Source of the DNA: Taeniopygia guttata
Lineage: Eukaryota; Chordata; Aves; Passeriformes; Estrildidae
NCBI RefSeq assembly: GCF_048771995.1
Contig: NC_133063.1
Span: forward strand, 66,149,014 to 66,213,013
DNA: 64,000 nt
Direction: 5' to 3'
Shown here: piece after piece, positions 57,768 through 64,000 of the stretch
How positions within the stretch are numbered: position 1 is the first letter of the stretch
Layout: every line of letters begins with the position of its first letter
Translations under genes and position numbers: made by a program
The notes under the pieces: model-generated
Told to the model about the DNA's origin: nothing
Seen by the model: the letters and a program-made list of their open reading frames with translations, nothing else
The model's database searches: none

Positions 57768-57904
57768 CCGGCGCTGGCCCCGCCCCGCTCCCCTCACACG
57801 GCCCGGGCGGGTTCGAGTCAGGAGCGCGGCCGAGGTCGCTTCGGAACGCGGCTTCTTGTGCCTTCGCTTGGCGTAGCGAACGAGTTCCTTGTGCTCAGGG
57901 GGGC

Positions 57905-58075
57905 CGAGCACTGAACAGGCTGCCAGGGAGGTTGTGGAGTGCCTCTCTCTGGAGCCATTCAAAACCTACCTGGATGTGTTCCTGTGTCACCTGCTCTGGG
58001 TGACCCTGCCTCAGCAAGGGTGCTGGGCTGGATGATCGCCAAAAGTCCCGCCCAGCCTTAACGATTCTGTGATGC
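57905..58075 (+). mobile_element. CR1 3'-end fragment beside the MED18 promoter
   Basis: GAACAGGCTGCCAGGGAGGT, CATTCAAAACCTACCTGGA, GTGTCACCTGCTCTGGGTGA and GCTGGATGATCGCC follow CR1 3'-end order, ending in ACGATTCTGTGATGC. It starts about 244 bp upstream of the MED18 ATG, right against the CpG island, and points away from MED18. Confidence 0.9.
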
Positions 58076-59257
58076 CGTGTTTCTGCCTTTTATTCTAGTT
58101 TGCCCAAAGCCGGGAATCAGGAGGTAACCCACGAAAGGCTGGCTCTGTGATCATCAAACCTCTACACTATTTATACCTTTTAATAAACCAAGGTGTCAGC
58201 ATTTGTTAGCTGTAAGTTATACTACTTTTCTTTTAATTAGTACTCAAACCCAAGTTGTGTGTCTTTCTTCTCCACGAGAAGAGCCCTTTTGGTCTGCAAG
58301 GATGGTTCTTCCGTCCCTTGGGTCAGGGTGTGGTGGAATTGCCTTCCCTCAGTCAGACTCCTGGCAGTCCTGACTTCACTCCTGGCAGATCTCATCCAGA
58401 GAGTCCCTTCATCTTGGGATTGTCTTCTCTCTTCCTCAAAACAAAAGACAAGCCAAGTATGCAACATTCACAGTGCGATTGCTTAATCATAACTGTTCAG
58501 CTACAGCTTCTGATTAACAACTGGAAAAAAAAGAATTGCAAAGTTTGGTTCAAATCTTGAGACCTCAAATCTTGAGGGCCCCAAATCTCAAAGGGCTTGC
58601 TGCCAGCCTGACCTCAGCGCAGGTGGCACAGCAGGAGGGTTGGGAGGGCAGCAGGCAGGACCAGCCATCAGGGGTCATTGTGGCTGCACCCACATCACTG
58701 CCCAGGGAGAGGTGGCACATGCAATTAATTCTGTGGAAAATCTCTACCAAAAATGGTCCAATCTGTCTCACAGCGACAGCAAAGGGGCTGTTGCTCTGGG
58801 GTGTTGTGGGCCAAGCTTCAGCTCCTGCAGTAAAAGGCAGAAATCTCATCTGGGCCTGGTAGGATGTATGCCATTTCTAGGCAGAAAAGCCCCTGTTTTC
58901 AGAAAGTGATGGAAATGCTCAGTATGTACCAGCTGAATTTGCTCCTGTCAATACCCAAAACAGAGTTATAAATGTGACATTTCTCTTAGCAGTCTTTTGT
59001 GTAACAAACCTTTGTGCCACACAGAATGTGAACAGTATGTCCATTTTTCATTTGTCAGTATCTACACAGCGGTGGTATCCACTGACACCCCCCATAAAAA
59101 TTATATAAATATTGGTACAAGCCAAAGACCTGCAAATGAGAAATGGCATAGTCATGCCCTCCCAGGGCAGTCATGGTTAATTTTATCCTGATGTTCCAGC
59201 TTGTGAAAGTGTGGACTGACCTTGTAGAATTCTCCTCCAGAAGGATAAACTGGGTAA
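58076..59257. other. Intergenic region upstream of MED18
   Basis: Mixed composition. A stretch around 58150-58200 with TTTATACC and an AATAAACC motif, and a GC-richer block at 58550-58870, might be LTR relics, but I could not match either to a family. Open frames here are short and without motifs. Confidence 0.5.
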
Positions 59258-59373
59258 GGAAGAAATTATTTCTTGTGAGGGTGCTGAGATGCTGGAACTT
59301 GGAAGTTATGGCTGGACCATGACTGGAAGTGTTCAAGGTCAGGTTAGATGGGGCTTTGAGCAACCTGACCTTA
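59258..59373 (+). mobile_element. CR1 fragment, plus strand
   Basis: GAAATTATTTCTTGTGAGGG, TGCTGAGATGCTGGAACTTG, CTGGAAGTGTTCAAGGTCAGG and GGGGCTTTGAGCAACCTGACC follow the CR1 3'-end order. The match stops abruptly after CCTTA. Confidence 0.88.
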
Positions 59374-59689
59374 TGTTTCTGGTGAAGGATAAAGAAAGAG
59401 GTGATTTTTTTCCATTCTGCAACTGCTGCCTGGTATGAGGTGGAAGAGAAAGGAAAGGAAAGCTGCAAGGAGGCGAAAGGAAACATGACTGGCTTCTCTT
59501 GACACTCAGGTTCTGTCTGGTGCACTGTGTCCATGGGAGAGGCCTCCAGGAGGATCCAGGGAGAGGAAGAAAACTGCATCATGTCTGTTTCACTGAGTGT
59601 TATCAGACCACACAACAGGAAGCGTGTCAGGAAGGAACGTGTCAGGTGCATCAGGCTGATGCCTTTTTAGCCTGTGGACTTAGTAATGT

Positions 59690-59751
59690 TAGGTTTAGAG
59701 TTGGACTCAATGATTCTAAAATTCTGTTCCAACCTAAACAATTCTGCAGTT
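59690..59751 (+). mobile_element. CR1 terminal fragment, plus strand
   Basis: Contains AGAGTTGGACTCAATGATTC and TGTTCCAACCTAAACAATTC, the last bases of a CR1 element. The roughly 315 bp between this and the piece ending at 59373 do not look like CR1, so this is either one copy split by an insertion or two separate copies. Confidence 0.8.
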
Positions 59752-59924
59752 CTCTGGTGTAGTGGAGGTGTGCCTGCCAGCAGTAGGGGGGTTGGAAATT
59801 AATGCTCTTTTAAGTCCCTTGCAACCCATACTCTTCTCTGATGCTAAGAGCTGGTGTTTACTTGGCTGTTGTGGATCTCACTTCTTGTGGGTATTGGTGC
59901 CAAGATCCAGATTTTCTATTTTTA

Positions 59925-60432
59925 TACAGGCTGTGGCTGGGATGAAATTAGTTGTCTCCATAGCAGCCTGTATGAGGCTGTGTTCTGGATTTGTGACTAA
60001 GAACATTGGTTACACAGCAGTATTTTAGCTGTTGCTGAGGAGGGGTTGCCAGCATCAAGGTTTTATTTTTCTCCTGCATTCACTGCCAGTGAGCAGGCTA
60101 GAGGTAAGAGGCTCTGAAGGAGCAAAGGGAGTCACATCTGATCCCAACTGATCACACCAATATTCCATACCAGATGGCATTGTGCCCAGCACCAAAAGCT
60201 CTGGGAAAAAGATAAGAAAGTGGGGACATTCACGGTTATGGCATTTGTTTTCCCAAGTAACTATTAGTGTTACCCTAACCCAAAGCTCTTCTTGCTGATA
60301 GGGAATTGTGAATAAATTCTTTATTCTGCTTTCTGTGTGTGGCTTCACTTTACCTCCTAAGCAGTCTCCATCTGAATGTCTTCTCATTTTTGCCTTTACA
60401 ATTTCTCTTTCCTGTCCTATGTGAGTGGAGGC
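59925..60432 (+). mobile_element. Diverged solo LTR of an avian ERVL-like element
   Basis: In order it shows GGCTGTGGCTGGGATGAAAT, CCATAGCAGCCTGTATGAGG, CTGATCACACCAATATTCCA, then ACCAGATGGCATTGTGCCCAG, then GAATAAATTCTTTATTCTGC. This succession matches a common bird ERVL LTR that I recognise. The position usually holding a TATA-like AGCATATAAAGCT reads AGCACCAAAAGCT, so the promoter is decayed. No retroviral coding sequence is attached. Ends are approximate. Confidence 0.75.
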
Positions 60433-62639
60433 AAACAACAGTAAGGTCAACCTACCATATTCTTCTAGAAGGCCTGAATCCTAGTGGGAACGGAATGGGA
60501 GCAACCTGTGAAAGCTGGGGCTAAAGCTTCACCTGCGAGCAAACTGAAGTAAAGCTGGTGGTTAAGATAGGATGCTAAGTAGTTTTGTATTATGTAATAC
60601 AAAAGCCTTGGAGCACTGAAGTGAGGTCAGCTTTGGAAGCAGGCCTCCCCCATTCCACAAGGTGTAAGCAAGGTGAGCCTGGGGCAGCAGTCATGCCCAG
60701 GCAGGAGGACAAGGTATGGAATTGTCAGTACTAGGGGTGTCACTGGATGCAGTGTCGCCACTCTGCAGGGCAAGGCGAACCTGACAGGAATATGAACTTG
60801 CCCTGAGGCAAGACAGGATCCCAAACCATCGTCTTGTCTCAGCAAGTATAAACCTGCAATATTAACCTTCCCATACCAAAGCCAAAGGAGGAAGAGGATA
60901 TGACCTTGAAAATGGTAAGCCATGTCCTAAAGGAGATGGAGAGGATCACATATCTGAAAAACACTCTGAGGAGTAGCCAGAGCTCTCACTTCACCCCAAA
61001 AGGCAGCTGGAAGGAATAAGACAGGCCCTCTACTACAGCTTTTCCCAGGGCTCATATGGTATTTTCTCATATGGTATTCACCATATGAGCAAGGTTCACA
61101 TCAAGCACAAAAATTGTCCAGGGTCTGTGCACTGACACACCCAGTGTACTTGTACACTCCGAGAAAGGAAGTGGTCTCCCACAGTGCTCTTGTCCAGGAA
61201 TGAGTGTGCCTGCCTAGGAATGCCTGTGCTGGAGCCTGGCAAAGCCACATCTCCCCAGGCCAGCACCTGCTATACCAGGCTTCTGGTATCACAGCCATGT
61301 CAGGGTGCATGTGGTGTGCATCCCTGCACTGGAGCTGCTCCCTCCATCAGGAAGGTTCAGTAGTGCTCAGTTCACTGACAGCACCTTGCAGCAGCTGGGG
61401 AAATCCAAGTGGGCAACAACTGTGTGGCTAGAGGCAGCTGGGGCTGCAGTGCCTGCAAGCCTCACCGTGCTGAAACTTCCACACCAGGCAGCAGAAGGGG
61501 ACTGGTTTCTTACAGGGTAAAATAGATTCAGCACACAGAGGAGAAAGGAGGTAAAGAGAGAAGCAAGGTGGTACCAGAGTCAAACACACTATTTCAAATG
61601 TTTTTTTTTTTTAATTCTAGGGTTTTAAAAGATTTGGGAAGTATTTCACCATTATCAACGGTCAAAGTACAACACCGAAGTTACGGCAATTCTAGAAATT
61701 TGATTCTAGACAGGTGGTTTGATTTTGCCAAACAAGCCCCAGCAGAAGGTATCTCTAATGCTGCAGTGAGTCAGTTCTCCCCCTTGGGCAAACTGCCTAA
61801 CTAAGCTTTGAGGAGAATAAATGAGTGCCAACAGGCTTCTCCAAACAAGGGGAGAAGTTCTGGTGTCACAGCCCTGGCTGTGTTTAGCACTGCTTGCCAG
61901 TGTCTCTTCATTAACTCTCTTAATTTAGACTCTACAAATATCTCTAAGTCATAAAGTAAGCTTAAAACATCACAATTAAGCCAATGTGTTTTCTATGGTT
62001 TTACTGAAACTGAAAAAGTAGTTCTGTACCAAAATGTACACAGTTTAGTAATAATACAAAAAGTTAATTCTGCCAGACAGAATGTCAGTTAAATCCACCA
62101 AAATGAACACTGAACCACCATTTATTGCCAGACCAGTGTTAAACAAAATCATTGAATGAACATAGAAACAAAGTAATTCGAAATTTCCTTAAATAAAAAT
62201 AGTAGCAAGTAGCAACAATACTGCAGGAAGATAAACATTCATGGTATTTGCTATTTACATGGCATCATAACATGTCTAGCATGTAGTATGTCTTCATGCT
62301 TGCACATTACATTTATGAGCTCATTACAATGGATTAATGTGTAAATGTACTACAAAGCAATCCACCATGATGTGTATCAAATCTGCACATTAGAACATCT
62401 CTACTAGTCACCGCTTTAGGGAATGATGCTGCAGGAAATCCAGCCCAATCCACTGATTCCCCCCACAAAAAGTCAAACTCCAACACCAACCAAACAAAAA
62501 ATCATCAAGCATATTAGTAATATTCCTCCTGTGATTACCTAGACAGGGCTATGCATTTAGCAGTATTCCCAAAGGTGAATCAAACCAGAATAAACCTGGG
62601 TTTTCTTTATTACAGTAAGAACACCTGAGACTGCTTCAC
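60433..62639. other. Intergenic region before the HMGCR 3' end
   Basis: The first kilobase is moderately GC-rich with short overlapping frames on both strands and no known motif. A small nested repeat lies at 61050-61090. From about 61560 it becomes AT-rich. No gene or transposon was identified with confidence, although the GC-richer block at 60640-61510 may be an old repeat. Confidence 0.5.
61050..61090. repeat. Nested direct and inverted repeat (CATATG core)
   Basis: CTCATATGGTATT occurs twice in direct orientation (61051-61063 and 61066-61078) and is followed by ACCATATGAGC (61080-61090), the exact reverse complement of GCTCATATGGT at 61050-61060. A short local duplication and inversion is likely. 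Confidence 0.85.
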
Positions 62640-63841
62640 TGGTCCAAGTACAGTATTTTATTACAAAAACTGCTTATTACATTAACATGTAATTTCACTG
62701 AATCCCCTTAATTAGTACTTTTCATCGACAAAAAAACTAAGATTTCTTCTTAAAATAAATACTCCCCACCTTTAAAAGAAAGTTCAAAAGGAAATGAAAA
62801 GAAAAAAATCCCCTCCTATTTTTTAAGAACAGTGTGGTTTTCTGGCTTAGTTTTATCTCAGCTGAAACAGTGGATAAGCACCTATTCTTGGAGAATAAGC
62901 GTTAAACACCTTATAAAAATCCCCAATATAAGGTACACAATGTGGATGTATATTCCTAAAGAGACTTCTTGTTAAGTAAGTGTAAACATCTGTTCCTGAC
63001 TCGTTTGTTTGAATGCACTCCTATCAAATAATGTTTGAGAAAGTACATTTACTTAAATACCTGTCTGACACATAACTGTTTTGAAGTTAGCATTTCATTT
63101 TTTCTACAGAGTACCAAAACAATTGAAGACACTGTTCTTCCCTACTTCAGTATAGATTATATTTAACAGTTCAGAACTTTACAGATCACAGGTTTTACAT
63201 AAAGGAATAACCTAAATTGTGGAGTTAAACACTGAACACTGCTCAACTGAAGCAGCAGCAAATTAGGTACTATATATATAGAGAGATTTCTATTAAACTA
63301 ATAGCATTCAATTAAACTGTCTGATAGTCTAAGACCTGTTTTACATGTGAACAAATTAAAACTGGGAGTTCATAGAAAGTGATTAGGCTTGCCATCACGT
63401 TAGAAAACATGCTTGTTTGACCAGAAAATAAAGATGGCAAGGACCAGTGTATTCAATCGAAGTCTACACCAACTTTTTGTTTTGTTACTTTATATGTACG
63501 AAGTACATTACATTACTTTTCAGTTTAGTAGTTACCAGGACCTTATGAGGCAAAATAATCTCAACCTGTAAAAACATAAGACTGACTCTTCAGAAAATGA
63601 TGTGTAAGAGTAAGAATTTGAAAAACATGTTCAAGACATCTGACAGGACTTCTTTCAGTCTCTAACCACTGAAGAAGGTTAAGCATAGCTAGTCTCAAGT
63701 CTTGATCTCTTAGTTTCTCTTACACAGATACCATTAAGTTGAAGACAATCTTTATTCTAAACTTCATAGATTTTGGTTTTTTTCCCTTGTGCACCTGGTC
63801 AGTTACTAGAACAATTCTTCATTTCAAAGCCATTTTAGTAT
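62640..63841 (-). other. HMGCR: HMGCR 3' UTR (approximate extent)
   Basis: AT-rich sequence follows the HMGCR stop on the minus strand. Minus-strand AATAAA motifs occur at 63751-63756 (close to the stop), 62657-62662 and 62606-62611, any of which could end a transcript. The extent given uses the 62657 site and is a guess. AU-rich ATTTA-type motifs are scattered through it. No open frame of interest. Confidence 0.5.
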
Positions 63842-63896
63842 TCAAGCTGCCTTTTTAGTGCAAGTTCCTTGAAGATCCTGTAGATTTATCTTCGAC
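63842..63896 (-). CDS. HMGCR: HMGCR last coding exon (3' partial gene)
   Basis: HMG-CoA reductase makes mevalonate, the rate-limiting step of sterol synthesis, in the ER membrane. The minus strand reads an acceptor (TTATTAG) and then G that completes an Arg codon, followed by SKINLQDLQGTCTKKAA and a TGA stop at 63842-63844. Human ends SKINLQDLQGACTKKTA, so only two residues differ. The first Ser is at the position of Ser872, the AMPK phosphorylation site that inhibits the enzyme. With 17 residues after Arg the C-terminus matches the 888-residue human length. The rest of the gene lies beyond the window. Confidence 0.96.
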
Positions 63897-64000
63897 CTAA
63901 TAAAACAGCAAGATAACTACATTAGACAGTTAAAATGTTATACCATTTTTGTGTTGCAATTCATCACATAATCATTATTGAGTCTCCTGTACTTGTAAGA
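63897..64000 (-). other. HMGCR last intron (partial)
   Basis: AT-rich sequence before the HMGCR terminal exon on the minus strand, with the TTATTAG acceptor at its end. I saw no sign of the preceding exon within the window. Confidence 0.8.

Larger units (their letters stand above)
57430..57880 (-). promoter_or_regulatory. CpG-island promoter of MED18
   Basis: A very GC- and CpG-rich block spans the intron, exon 1 and about 200 bp upstream of the MED18 start, in an otherwise AT-rich window. Upstream of the ATG (57661) lie repeated GGGGCGGGG-type Sp1/KLF sites at about 57735-57790. There is no clear TATA box, as usual for a housekeeping gene. The transcription start cannot be fixed from sequence alone. 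Confidence 0.8.

Noticed and set aside
59055-59651. 198-residue minus-strand open frame
   Set aside because: Overlaps a plus-strand CR1 fragment and intergenic sequence; no family resemblance and no promoter or splice context.

Overview
The window looks like a bird genome, probably a passerine or another neoavian. The basis is CR1 LINE fragments in both orientations, two solo LTRs of avian ERVL-like type, compact exons in AT-rich introns, and three genes whose exons read through as clear vertebrate orthologues. There are no bacterial or viral genes, no CRISPR array and no tRNA or rRNA gene that I could see.

Bases 1-50107 hold the 3' four fifths of CERT1 (ceramide transfer protein, also COL4A3BP/GPBP) on the + strand. 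Fourteen coding exons (24124-50107) encode residues 117-624 of the long isoform plus the stop. The N-terminal PH-domain exons lie upstream of the window, so 1-24123 is intron. That intron carries a nearly full-length but broken CR1 element (about 10309-14240, minus strand), two abutting CR1 fragments in opposite orientation (17200-18093), and some small duplications and hairpins. Smaller introns hold more CR1 pieces and a 1040-bp solo LTR (36760-37799) that starts 46 bp after a CERT1 splice donor. The CERT1 3' UTR probably runs to about 53255 and may contain its own intron.

Bases 56770-57880 hold MED18 (Mediator subunit 18) on the minus strand. It has two coding exons, a short intron, a CpG-island promoter and a full 208-residue product. 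Because it keeps its intron it is not a processed retrocopy.

Bases about 62650-63896 hold the 3' UTR and last coding exon of HMGCR (HMG-CoA reductase) on the minus strand, with the conserved C-terminal AMPK-site serine.

CERT1 and HMGCR face each other tail to tail, as in mammals, and both act in membrane lipid homeostasis (ceramide transfer and sterol synthesis). MED18 lies between them here, whereas in human it is on another chromosome. This is the most notable large-scale feature of the window. I found no convincing new molecular system; the remaining observations concern repeats, splice sites and small palindromes.
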